A stretch of 20,336 bases of DNA from a virus. The notes below the pieces were generated by a model, which saw nothing but the letters and a program-made list of their open reading frames with translations, ran no database searches and had not been told where the DNA came from. Made by a program: the position numbers and the translations under genes. Positions 1 to 5,720 of this stretch are shown piece after piece. Numbering within the stretch: the first letter of the stretch is position 1; each line of letters opens with the position of its first letter. The stretch is taken from IMG/VR virus record IMGVR_UViG_3300025128_000452, positions 1 through 20,336 of that record, one strand, 5' to 3'.

Positions 1-182
1 ACACCCTGACCTGCATTACCATCAAACTTGGCTTTATTATTCATGGCTTCCACTAATTCCTTAAAGGGATCATTAAATGGTTTTCTTCTAGTGTATTTTT
101 TCTTATTTTTATTTACTCGCATTTTATATTTCGGTGTTCGTAATTCTTTGGCTATAAAATTGTTTTTCTTTTGAAAACTCAT
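1..182 (-). CDS. ArfA-like basic small protein (3' end cut by window edge)
   Basis: The leftward frame starts at ATG 182 and runs off the window, giving 60 residues. It is very basic. Residues 12-33 hold a pattern like the core of the alternative ribosome-rescue factor ArfA: a leucine, a proline two residues on, then an R-V pair followed by K-N-K-K, a tyrosine and an R/K-rich tail (RVNKNKKKYTRRK). In ArfA this region helps recruit release factor 2 to ribosomes stalled without a stop codon. The match is short and lacks the GKG of the bacterial protein. The residues after 35 do not look like ArfA. No good Shine-Dalgarno site precedes the ATG. It could instead be an unrelated basic phage protein. 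The coding call is moderately sure and the ArfA link tentative. Confidence 0.5.
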   Translation of the reverse strand, partial: MSFQKKNNFIAKELRTPKYKMRVNKNKKKYTRRKPFNDPFKELVEAMNNKAKFDGNAGQG

Positions 183-228
183 AAGAAGTTTGTTTTGTGT
201 TAAAGTTGGTTACAATTGCAATTGCTCA

Positions 229-240
229 GACCTCGTGGGG
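229..240. other. Candidate cohesive-end (cos) core
   Basis: GACCTCGTGGGG is a GC-rich island in an otherwise AT-rich region. It resembles the GACCTCGCGGG at the phage lambda left cohesive end, with one difference in eleven bases. It lies near the small terminase gene and close to an iteron pair that could serve as terminase binding sites. The similarity is short, and the true chromosome ends cannot be seen from the sequence. Confidence 0.2.
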
Positions 241-288
241 TGCTTGAATTATTTATTCTGGAAACTCATACCCAATGATTTATTTTTC

Positions 289-336
289 GCAGAATTTAGC
301 CAAAAAATATAAATTTGGGCAGAATTTGGTAAAAAA
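289..336. repeat. Two direct iterons spaced 30 bp
   Basis: GCAGAATTT occurs at 289-297 and 319-327. Each copy is followed by a purine, a G and an A-rich run, so the similarity extends over about 17 bp with three mismatches. The 30-bp spacing is close to three helical turns, which fits side-by-side binding of one protein. Small terminase or another phage regulator are possible binders. Confidence 0.5.
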
Positions 337-555
337 TTGTAAAAAATTTATTAAATGTTCCTATTTTGTTCCAAAAAAATGAAATTACATGAGCTTTTTG
401 TGTAAAAAAAGAACAATTTCATAAAACATTATTGATATTCTTACCTTTTTATCAATTGGATCTATTCCTTTACCTATTACTTACTATCTATTTTAAAACA
501 ATTTCATCAATATTCCGTCTATTATGGAATAAAACCTTAACGAAAGAGTTTACTT

Positions 556-687
556 ATGATGAATGAAGAACTTATAAATAAAATACTAGAATTACTTAAC
601 CCATTAGATATTGATAGTAGATACAAAGTCTTAGAAGATCTTAAAGTATCTTTAGATGAAATAGATGGTAATGATCTTGGTATTTAA
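556..687 (+). CDS. Small acidic helical protein, 43 aa, unknown
   Basis: The start is ATG 556 (or the adjacent ATG 559), with AAAGAG about 7 nt upstream as ribosome binding site. The product is acidic and leucine/isoleucine-rich. Its composition suggests one or two helices, with NPLD and SRYKVLEDL segments and a C-terminal DEIDGND stretch. It reads rightward while its neighbours on both sides read leftward, so it must have its own promoter, for which I see no strong candidate. I do not recognise a family. Its size and position between terminase and the repeat region suggest a small regulatory or accessory protein. Confidence 0.5.
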   Translation: MMNEELINKILELLNPLDIDSRYKVLEDLKVSLDEIDGNDLGI

Positions 688-758
688 TCATATGTTTATT
701 ATCTAGTTTCTTCCTAGTTTAGTATGAAGTGTACTTCCTATCAACAGGAAATATATTT

Positions 759-1187
759 CTAATCACTTTGCCAACTTATTTCTATCTTCTTATCATCGCT
801 ATCAGTTATAGATAGAGTTTGTTTTTCTGTGCCATAATACTTAGGAGCAAGTTTCCCTGCCTTCCATTGCATATTCTTACTATATACTTCCAGTAGCTTT
901 ACCTCCGACATACTGATCTTTTGTTTGTCTAAGGCATTCTCTATTCGTTTATCTATATCTCCAATAACATATTCTATGCCGAGTTCTTTGCTGCGAACAT
1001 AGGCATCCTTCAGCTTATCATCCTTTAAGATCCAATTCCTCCAGGACTGCCAAGTTATACCACATTCTTTTACTGCATCTCTTATGCTTATACCACGAGA
1101 GAGCTTGTCCAGTATCTCTTTAACAATTGACTTGGAATACTTGGTCGGTCTCCCTTTTTTAACTGGAATGATTTGTTGATTAGACAT
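759..1187 (-). CDS. terS: Terminase small subunit
   Basis: This 142-aa protein resembles phage terminase small subunits: the DNA-recognition part of the packaging motor, which binds the pac/cos site and hands DNA to the large subunit. The basic N-terminus carries KKGRPTKYS. A helix-turn-helix follows at about residues 20-52 (SIRDAVKECGIT then WRNWI), and then a helical oligomerisation region with a K-E-rich, AYVRSKELG-type segment typical of these proteins. The ATG overlaps the upstream stop as TAATG, so translation is probably coupled. It is the last gene of a three-gene leftward group. The large subunit is not in the window and would be expected beyond the left edge. Confidence 0.85.
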   Translation of the reverse strand: MSNQQIIPVKKGRPTKYSKSIVKEILDKLSRGISIRDAVKECGITWQSWRNWILKDDKLKDAYVRSKELGIEYVIGDIDKRIENALDKQKISMSEVKLLEVYSKNMQWKAGKLAPKYYGTEKQTLSITDSDDKKIEISWQSD

Positions 1188-1384
1188 TAGTGTAGTGTTA
1201 CCTTTTCATCCAATGGCTGCATATACTCTGTGTATTCTGGTAAGCTCTTGAAGTATTGGGCAAATTGTATTGCTTCTTCTTCAGTCTTAAAGTTTGCAAA
1301 CCTAATAATTATTTCTGGCTGCTTTGTTTCAGGATTATCTACCATAACCATACTACAATACAGATCGTCTATCAAAAGTTTCAT
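1187..1384 (-). CDS. Small unknown protein in the terminase group
   Basis: This 65-aa product has no recognised family. It looks like a compact alpha/beta protein: hydrophobic strand-like segments (KLLIDDLYCSMVMV, EIIIRFANF) are followed by an acidic helix (TEEEAIQFAQYFKSL). It sits between the upstream 92-codon gene, which it overlaps by 32 nt, and the small terminase gene, with which it shares a TAATG. The tight tiling on both sides argues that it is truly translated and co-regulated with packaging. Confidence 0.65.
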   Translation of the reverse strand: MKLLIDDLYCSMVMVDNPETKQPEIIIRFANFKTEEEAIQFAQYFKSLPEYTEYMQPLDEKVTLH

Positions 1385-1631
1385 TTAATAAATACCTAAT
1401 GTCCTCCAAAGTAAGATAATGTTTATGCCGATTCATTTGAGTATAAATATCTCTGACTTGGTTTGGCTGCATACCTGCGAGTGAACAAATAAAACTGAAA
1501 TCTTTGCTTGTAAGCCAGTCTTTAGCTTCCTGCTCGTATTTGGTATTCAACCTCGTCATCCAAAGGAATTTTCCTAAAGCATCGGTTAAACCCTGCACAA
1601 GAACAGCAATCCAAAGTTTCTGTTCTGACAT
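1353..1631 (-). CDS. Conserved small phage protein of unknown function
   Basis: This is a 92-aa helical protein. The N-terminal LWIAVLVQGLTDAL and the middle AKDWLTSKDFSFICSLAG follow a pattern I know from small phage proteins encoded just before terminase genes (tryptophan-rich helix, then W-L/F-x-S and CSLAG). The role of that family is not known to me. The ATG at 1631 lies only three bases from the T-run of an intrinsic-terminator-like hairpin, so expression should depend on read-through. There is no clear Shine-Dalgarno site. A later start at the internal ATG near residue 25 would remove the conserved N-terminus and is less likely. Confidence 0.65.
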   Translation of the reverse strand: MSEQKLWIAVLVQGLTDALGKFLWMTRLNTKYEQEAKDWLTSKDFSFICSLAGMQPNQVRDIYTQMNRHKHYLTLEDIRYLLNETFDRRSVL

Positions 1632-1634
1632 AAT

Positions 1635-1660
1635 AAAAAAACCATCTTTAAAAGATGGCT
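1635..1660 (-). terminator. Intrinsic terminator immediately before the terminase group
   Basis: Read leftward, GCCATCTTT and AAAGATGG form a hairpin (perfect inverted repeat 1642-1658) followed directly by seven T residues (1641-1635). This is a standard Rho-independent terminator. It lies downstream of the promoter at 1723-1695 and just before the ATG at 1631. It therefore blocks rather than ends the packaging genes unless polymerase is made termination-resistant. Confidence 0.75.
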
Positions 1661-1694
1661 ATAAAACTATTCACAATTATAGTGAGTGTATATA

Positions 1695-1723
1695 TTTATA
1701 AGGATTTACGATTGATTTGTTAA
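1695..1723 (-). promoter_or_regulatory. Sigma-70-type late promoter candidate with promoter-proximal -10-like element
   Basis: Read leftward, TTAACA (1723-1718) and TATAAA (1700-1695) are separated by exactly 17 bp, each 5/6 to consensus. Transcription would start near 1689-1687. A perfect TATAAT (1681-1676) lies about +7 to +14 in the early transcribed region. The terminator at 1660-1635 follows after a leader of about 50 nt. Confidence 0.5.
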
Positions 1724-1741
1724 TAGGAACAAATACAAAAC

Positions 1742-2242
1742 TTACATATCGTAATATAAGATTAATCGATCAAGAGCTTCTCGAAGTTCATCCATTCTTT
1801 TTTGAGCAGGTTGATTTCTTACAATGACTAACCACAATACATCCCAGAACTTTCCTATCTCTTTAATAATAATATGAAATTCACTATGAGCATCTATGTT
1901 TCTATGGACAAAATCCTCTTTAGTGCCACCAATAAACTCTTCTAGTCTAGCTGTAATCTTTGGCTCTAATCCTGATCTATGGCATAATTTTTCAAATTTA
2001 TCTCCTGCCCAAAATCTTTTACTATTTAATTCTCTATCCTTGATGTCCAATAATCCTCTAGCATAATAGTTTTCTAATACTGAATTATGTACTTTTTCTA
2101 AATGTCTATCTTGACCATAAAAAGCAAATCTAAATTTTTCTCCATCAACTTTCCTGGTTAATGTGCCATCTTCATTTCTCTCTAGTTCTTGGCTGCCAAG
2201 TTCAATGGGAACTCTATCTTTTTTCTTTTTTTTAGACACCAC
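1742..2242 (-). CDS. Unknown phage protein, possible DUF6456-like; antiterminator candidate by position
   Basis: I chose GTG 2242 because GAGGG lies 5 nt upstream; a second GTG at 2239 is equally possible and an ATG at 2266 is too far from any ribosome site. The product is about 166 aa. It has a lysine-rich N-terminus (SKKKKKDR), a strand-rich part (TRKVDGEKFRFAFYGQ), then helices with AGDKFEKLCHRSGLEPKIT, and a C-terminal helix ending ALDRLILYY. The segment of the form AG-x-F/L...GL-x-P-x-x-T, together with the C-terminal ALDRL-x-x-YY, recalls the alphaproteobacterial DUF6456 family, whose function is unknown to me. It overlaps the PAPS-reductase-like gene and directly precedes the promoter-terminator pair, the place where lambda encodes antiterminator Q. 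That role is a guess from position only. Confidence 0.7.
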   Translation of the reverse strand: MVSKKKKKDRVPIELGSQELERNEDGTLTRKVDGEKFRFAFYGQDRHLEKVHNSVLENYYARGLLDIKDRELNSKRFWAGDKFEKLCHRSGLEPKITARLEEFIGGTKEDFVHRNIDAHSEFHIIIKEIGKFWDVLWLVIVRNQPAQKRMDELREALDRLILYYDM

Positions 2243-3035
2243 ACATACCCTCATCACAAATATCATTAAATAAATCTTGTTGGTCTTTGTTAGGATCTAA
2301 GTCTGCCTCATCTAATGGAACACCAGACTTATGCAAAAACAATTCATCTTTTACACTTACAAATCCATTTCTAATTTTTTTATCTAAAGCAACAGCTTCA
2401 TCCCATTCTTCTTTGTTTTCTTTTACAAATCTCCATTCTTCGTTACTGTGATATGGACAAAAAGTACAAGCTGATCTGGGAGGTTTTGGATAACCTTTTT
2501 GTTCCATCCATTGTAAACAATGATGTCTGCGAATTTCTTTTGTTACTAAAGGATATTCATAAGTTATGTATTTTAATGGAGATCGCCTCATTCGTGCCAT
2601 TTCATCATAAGATATGCCAAATATTTGAGTAACTTTTTTATCTTTAGGTACTCTTTGCCTAAATCCTACTCCCAACAATTCTCTTACTTTTTTTATTAAT
2701 GGCTGTATTTTATAATCTTGTGTGCATTGCCTCATCATAATACCTTTTTTGCCAGTTTTTTTATTACGAGTAAAAAATGGAGACATAGCTACTCTAACAT
2801 TATTATTTACAGCTTTTATTGTATCTTCTCTAAGATTTCCTTTAGTTACACGATAAATAGGGTAAGAAAGTTGTTTTTCTAACCAATCTAAATGTTCATA
2901 CACTTTTTTTGGCTCTGACATTGTATCTGCAAATATGGCACAATCCACCATAGGTAATTCTCCATGTTCAATCATAAGTGCTAATGTTGTTGATTGTACT
3001 CCTGCTCCAAGAGACAAAACTCGTAAATCTACCAT
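2232..3035 (-). CDS. Phosphoadenosine phosphosulfate reductase-like ATP-pyrophosphatase
   Basis: This 267-aa protein belongs to the PAPS reductase / adenine-nucleotide alpha-hydrolase (PP-loop) superfamily. The PP-loop S-L-G-A-G-V-Q-S-T is at residues 8-16 and DTMSEPKKVYEHLDWLE at 37-53. MRQCTQDYKI near 101-110 and ACTFCPYHSNEEW near 190 supply cysteines that could bind a metal or cluster. Phage members are common but their substrate is generally unproven: sulfur activation, nucleic-acid modification and cysteine metabolism have been suggested. It overlaps DUF1376 upstream (ATGGTAG) and lies in the same operon as a Mom-like gene, which makes a nucleic-acid modification role worth considering. 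Confidence 0.8.
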   Translation of the reverse strand: MVDLRVLSLGAGVQSTTLALMIEHGELPMVDCAIFADTMSEPKKVYEHLDWLEKQLSYPIYRVTKGNLREDTIKAVNNNVRVAMSPFFTRNKKTGKKGIMMRQCTQDYKIQPLIKKVRELLGVGFRQRVPKDKKVTQIFGISYDEMARMRRSPLKYITYEYPLVTKEIRRHHCLQWMEQKGYPKPPRSACTFCPYHSNEEWRFVKENKEEWDEAVALDKKIRNGFVSVKDELFLHKSGVPLDEADLDPNKDQQDLFNDICDEGMCGV

Positions 3036-3805
3036 GCTTTAAATTCTTCTTCGGTTATGAGATTTTCTCTTCTCATTTGCCTGACCATATCGTCTGAAAT
3101 AAATGTTGTTCTAATTCCTCTTTTGACAAAATTAACATAATCTTTATGAGATTTTTTTGGTTGCACTCCAAATTCATTTGTTTCTTTTTTAGTTGGCAGC
3201 TCTTCTTCCCACCTGTTTTGATTTAACCAAGTGCTAAAGTGAGGAATAAATTTAGGATCATCAGCTTGGGAGCAAAGAGAGTTGTATTTTTCTATCAGGA
3301 TTTCAGGTTTTATGTCTTTGGCACTTTTAAGCCAAGAAGCATAGGCAACCTGCTTTGATCCTCTCCTAATGGATAACTTACTCCATATATTATTATATAT
3401 AGATTCAGAATCAGAATCAGATACTTTGCTAGAGTTTTGCTTGGCTTTTGCTAGACCTCCTTTTTTCCCTGTTTCTTGCCTAATTTTAACAATATCAACC
3501 TTGTTTTCCCTGTCTTTTTTCTGTCTTAACTGATGATAACGACCATCAATTAGCGTTAGTTTAGCGTTAATAACGAACATCAAATCTGCCTTTTGCTGTT
3601 CAACTACCTCTGGCTCATCGCTTGGATCTAAAACCATTCTACTGATAACATTAAAGTCATTTGGCAATCCTCTTCCATTTAAGCTGCCAAGATGTGTATA
3701 TAAACGAATATATAATCCTTCTTGCTGTGCTGTCATTCCAGAGCAACCCATTCTCCAGTCAGCGAAATAAAAATCTTGATAAGGAAATTTTATATCTTCA
3801 CTCAT
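3029..3805 (-). CDS. DUF1376 replication-related protein
   Basis: This is a 258-aa protein. Residues 5-95 match the DUF1376 pattern of phage replication proteins: FPYQDFYFADWRMG, then MTAQQEGLYIRLYTHLGSLNG and LPND. The middle is lysine- and serine-rich and probably disordered. Residues 140-205 contain KQVAYASWLKS and FIPHFSTWLNQNRWEEE, a signature seen at the C-terminus of phage replisome organisers and helicase loaders. It probably helps load helicase on phage DNA, though I infer this from family context. The gene starts two nucleotides after the Mom-like gene stop and overlaps the PAPS-reductase-like gene, so it is one operon. Confidence 0.8.
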   Translation of the reverse strand: MSEDIKFPYQDFYFADWRMGCSGMTAQQEGLYIRLYTHLGSLNGRGLPNDFNVISRMVLDPSDEPEVVEQQKADLMFVINAKLTLIDGRYHQLRQKKDRENKVDIVKIRQETGKKGGLAKAKQNSSKVSDSDSESIYNNIWSKLSIRRGSKQVAYASWLKSAKDIKPEILIEKYNSLCSQADDPKFIPHFSTWLNQNRWEEELPTKKETNEFGVQPKKSHKDYVNFVKRGIRTTFISDDMVRQMRRENLITEEEFKAW

Positions 3806-3807
3806 TT

Positions 3808-4464
3808 TTAAATTAACAATCCCTGTGTGGTAATATTGGTATCTGTTTTATAATTTTTGTTTTGAAACTTGGGATAATCAGAAATTGGATATTTAAGTTT
3901 TTTTAAAAGATTTTTTTTATCTTTTTTGTTTGCTAACACATAGATATACCTGTGTTTTCTTGGTCTATCTACTACATAAAATTTATCTGGATTATCTTTT
4001 CTTTCTTTTAAAGAGTATTGTTCTTGAACTGTTTTATTGTGTTTATTAGAATTTTTTTGTCTCCATTCAGTTCTTTTATCCGATAAACCAGTATAAATAA
4101 AATTTGTTGCTTGATAAATATAACCATTATGATTTTGGCTAGTGTCTGCATAAGAAACAATAATTGATGGTTTTTTTAAAAATTTAAAAGAATTTGCAAC
4201 TAAATAAGATGCTTCATTTTTTATGTTATTTTTTAAAACTAATCTGTTTAACTCTAAAACTATATTTTTATATGCATCTCCAGCTATTCCTCTACATAAT
4301 GCTTGTGATGGTGGAGAGCCATAAGTAACAATACCAACCAATTCACTTTCTTTAAACAAACCAAAAGAATGAGTTATGCTTGGTAATCTTTTTGCATAAT
4401 GAATATGTAAAATAAATGGCTTTGTATCGCTATATGAAATAGGCAAAACTTTATAACCTTTCAT
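3808..4464 (-). CDS. mom: Mom-like DNA modification protein (GNAT-type fold)
   Basis: This 218-aa protein resembles Mom of phage Mu and its many phage relatives. Mu Mom modifies adenine to N6-methylcarbamoyl adenine and protects DNA from restriction. Family marks are SFGLFKESELVGIVTYGSPPS (about residues 33-53), VLELNRLVLKN (near 70), ASYLVANSFKFL, IIVSYADTSQNHNGYIYQATNF (near 100-121) with YTGLSDKR, and a basic C-terminal segment KHRYIYVLANKKDKK. Unlike Mu mom, it is encoded in an early-looking operon, overlapping the winged-helix gene by 14 nt and followed by replication genes. No separate regulator resembling Mu Com is visible. Activity on this phage's own DNA is inferred. Confidence 0.8.
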   Translation of the reverse strand: MKGYKVLPISYSDTKPFILHIHYAKRLPSITHSFGLFKESELVGIVTYGSPPSQALCRGIAGDAYKNIVLELNRLVLKNNIKNEASYLVANSFKFLKKPSIIVSYADTSQNHNGYIYQATNFIYTGLSDKRTEWRQKNSNKHNKTVQEQYSLKERKDNPDKFYVVDRPRKHRYIYVLANKKDKKNLLKKLKYPISDYPKFQNKNYKTDTNITTQGLLI

Positions 4465-4726
4465 TTGCTAATTCTTTAACAATAACCAGATTTCGCTTTG
4501 TATATGGCTTTTTGACTATATATTGCTTGTGTTGTAATGCCTCTAGGTGCATAAAAACAGAGCTTGGTGTCTTATAACCCAACCCAGTCATTATATCCCT
4601 TACAGCAGGGCATTTTGCGTGTTTATCCCTATATTCTCTTATAAATTTAAGAACTTTAAGCTGCTTATCAGTTAAATTTTCAGCGACATCCATTGTCTTA
4701 TTACATAAATTACATTTTATTTTCAT
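4451..4726 (-). CDS. LexA-type winged-helix DNA-binding protein lacking a protease domain
   Basis: This 91-aa protein is almost entirely a LexA DNA-binding domain: LTDKQLKVLKFIREYRDKH, PAVRDIMTGLGYKTPSSVFMHLEAL and a short wing. The S24 autoprotease half is absent. A short N-terminal CNLCNK (Cys at 5 and 8) could bind metal. It is the first gene leftward from the divergent control region, opposite the XRE repressor, so it is in the Cro or second-regulator position. The start ATG at 4726 has no strong Shine-Dalgarno site. It probably regulates the leftward operon or the divergent promoter; targets are unknown. Confidence 0.75.
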   Translation of the reverse strand: MKIKCNLCNKTMDVAENLTDKQLKVLKFIREYRDKHAKCPAVRDIMTGLGYKTPSSVFMHLEALQHKQYIVKKPYTKRNLVIVKELANERL

Positions 4727-4763
4727 AATGTTTTTTGTTTGTTCTGATTTAGGGATATTTTTG

Positions 4764-4778
4764 CAATTTGTAAATAAT
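4764..4778. promoter_or_regulatory. Candidate operator CAATTTGTAAATAAT
   Basis: This 15-bp sequence matches CAATTTGCAAATAAT at 5573-5587 at 14 of 15 positions. Both contain the near-palindrome ATTTGYAAAT. It lies about 40 bp upstream of the winged-helix gene start, where a bound repressor could block leftward transcription. Confidence 0.35.
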
Positions 4779-4816
4779 AAAATATTTAAGCAATTATTAG
4801 TTATTTTATAAATTAA

Positions 4817-4845
4817 TTGACGAATGTAATATTATAGTATTTAAA
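4817..4845 (+). promoter_or_regulatory. Candidate promoter for the repressor gene
   Basis: TTGACG (4817-4822) and TTTAAA (4840-4845) have a 17-bp spacer, which would start transcription near 4852. AATATTAT is repeated at 4828 and 4848, 20 bp apart, overlapping this promoter. AGGGAG (4864-4869) then supplies the ribosome binding site for ATG 4879. Confidence 0.35.
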
Positions 4846-4878
4846 AGAATATTATTGATTATTAGGGAGTAATTGGTT

Positions 4879-5556
4879 ATGAATACAGAAATGACTAAAA
4901 TAAAAATAAATACTGATGAAGAAGATAATTATTATTATAATGAAGAACTTATTATTATTAAAAGTAAATCTGGTATTAAAAATAATGACATTATTTCAAG
5001 AGGAACTGGCATAGATAAATCAACAGTTTCCCTGCATTTTTCAGGAAAAAGATTAATTAATGTAGATCAAGCCAAACTATATGCTAATTTTTTTCAAGTT
5101 CCTATTCAAAGAGTTTTAGATAGCAACAAAGCTAAATATAGAATTATTGGTTATTTAGATGAAATAACTGGTGTTATTAAACCCTCTGATCCATTTAAAA
5201 ATGTGGAAATTGTAATATGTGAAAATGATATGGTGCAATACAATGATTTAGCTTTTTATTCTAAATTAGCCGATATGTTATTTTGGTTTCAACCAGATAT
5301 AAACTCCGATAATATGCAAGTAGAAGCATCTAAAAGTCATCCTAATGGAAGATATTGTTATATTGATGCCCTAAAAGATAATAAAGAAATTAAATTAGTA
5401 GGCGATATTAGAAAGAGAGATAAAAAAGATAATGTTGAAGTTTTTAATAGACATTCATTAAAATTGGAAAAATACCAATTAAATAAAGCATATCCTATAT
5501 CTACTATAAATTTCCTAGAATTTAGCAAAATTGTTAAAACAAGTTTAGTTCTATAA
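4879..5556 (+). CDS. XRE-family phage repressor (CI-like)
   Basis: I choose ATG 4879 because AGGGAG lies 9 nt upstream; the TTG at 4873 would be only 3 nt from it. The product is 225 aa. An N-terminal helix-turn-helix covers about residues 30-75 (KNNDIISRGTGIDKSTVS, then HFSGKRLINVDQAKLYANFF, a lambda-repressor-like fold). Beyond residue 90 the protein is strand-rich, in the position of the S24 peptidase-like half of CI/LexA-type repressors. I cannot identify a convincing Ser-Lys dyad, so self-cleavage is doubtful. It diverges from the LexA-type gene and precedes the early operon, and similar candidate operators lie on both sides of it. The role as lysogeny repressor is inferred. Confidence 0.75.
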   Translation: MNTEMTKIKINTDEEDNYYYNEELIIIKSKSGIKNNDIISRGTGIDKSTVSLHFSGKRLINVDQAKLYANFFQVPIQRVLDSNKAKYRIIGYLDEITGVIKPSDPFKNVEIVICENDMVQYNDLAFYSKLADMLFWFQPDINSDNMQVEASKSHPNGRYCYIDALKDNKEIKLVGDIRKRDKKDNVEVFNRHSLKLEKYQLNKAYPISTINFLEFSKIVKTSLVL

Positions 5557-5572
5557 TTTAAAATAAATTCCC

Positions 5573-5599
5573 CAATTTGCAAATAATTGTTGCAAATCA
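5573..5599. promoter_or_regulatory. Candidate operator cluster with TTGCAAAT repeats
   Basis: A perfect palindrome ATTTGCAAAT lies at 5575-5584, and TTGCAAAT occurs at 5577 and 5590, 13 bp apart. TTGCAAATCA (5590-5599) recurs at 11327-11336 after the integrase gene. The site overlaps a weak TTGCAA -35-like element and lies between the repressor and the first early gene. Confidence 0.4.
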
Positions 5600-5624
5600 C
5601 AAATTAATCCCTTAAATACCAAAA

Positions 5625-5655
5625 TAGTCAATATTGATTGCTCCTTTATTGACTA
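5625..5655. promoter_or_regulatory. Perfect 9-bp inverted repeat over an early promoter candidate
   Basis: TAGTCAATA (5625-5633) and TATTGACTA (5647-5655) form a perfect inverted repeat with half-site centres 22 bp apart, two helical turns. A nested palindrome TCAATATTGA (5628-5637) gives a third half-site. A rightward promoter candidate (TTGATT 5634-5639, 16 bp, AATAAT 5656-5661) overlaps it, so this looks like an operator. Confidence 0.45.
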
Positions 5656-5668
5656 AATAATTGGCTAG

Positions 5669-5697
5669 GTAGGGAGTTGGATGAGCTGACTCCCTAC
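5669..5697 (+). promoter_or_regulatory. 9-bp hairpin at the predicted 5' end of the early transcript
   Basis: GTAGGGAGT (5669-5677) pairs perfectly with ACTCCCTAC (5689-5697) around an 11-nt loop. No T-run follows on either strand, so it is not a standard terminator. GGGAG plus ATG 5681 makes a two-codon frame (Met-Ser-stop) inside the loop. A related element occurs at 11401-11442. Confidence 0.5.
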
Positions 5698-5720
5698 TCA
5701 AAAAAACAAGAGAGGTTAAT

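Larger units (their letters stand above)
183..555. other. AT-rich noncoding region beside the terminase group
   Basis: I find no convincing gene in this stretch. It contains a GC-rich patch (about 225-244), two direct copies of a GCAGAATTT iteron (289 and 319), two TGTTCC copies 11 bp apart (356 and 367), and AACAATTTCAT at 412-422 and again at 497-507, with the inverted ATGAAATT at 379-386. A 6-bp inverted repeat, TATTCC/GGAATA, lies at 512-532. The density of short repeats next to the small terminase gene suggests a packaging (cos/pac) or control region. A weak leftward promoter-like pair (TTTACC, 16 bp, TATATT) reads toward the left edge. Confidence 0.5.

Noticed and set aside
183-555. Repeats considered as a CRISPR array
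   Set aside because: Only two iteron copies with imperfect extensions, no regular spacers and no cas genes.
1504-1701. Rightward open frame of 65 codons
   Set aside because: It lies opposite a conserved-looking leftward gene and the terminator hairpin, has no ribosome site and an incoherent product.
5669-5697. Hairpin considered as an intrinsic terminator of the repressor gene
   Set aside because: No T-run follows the stem on either strand, and it lies at the expected start of the next transcript.
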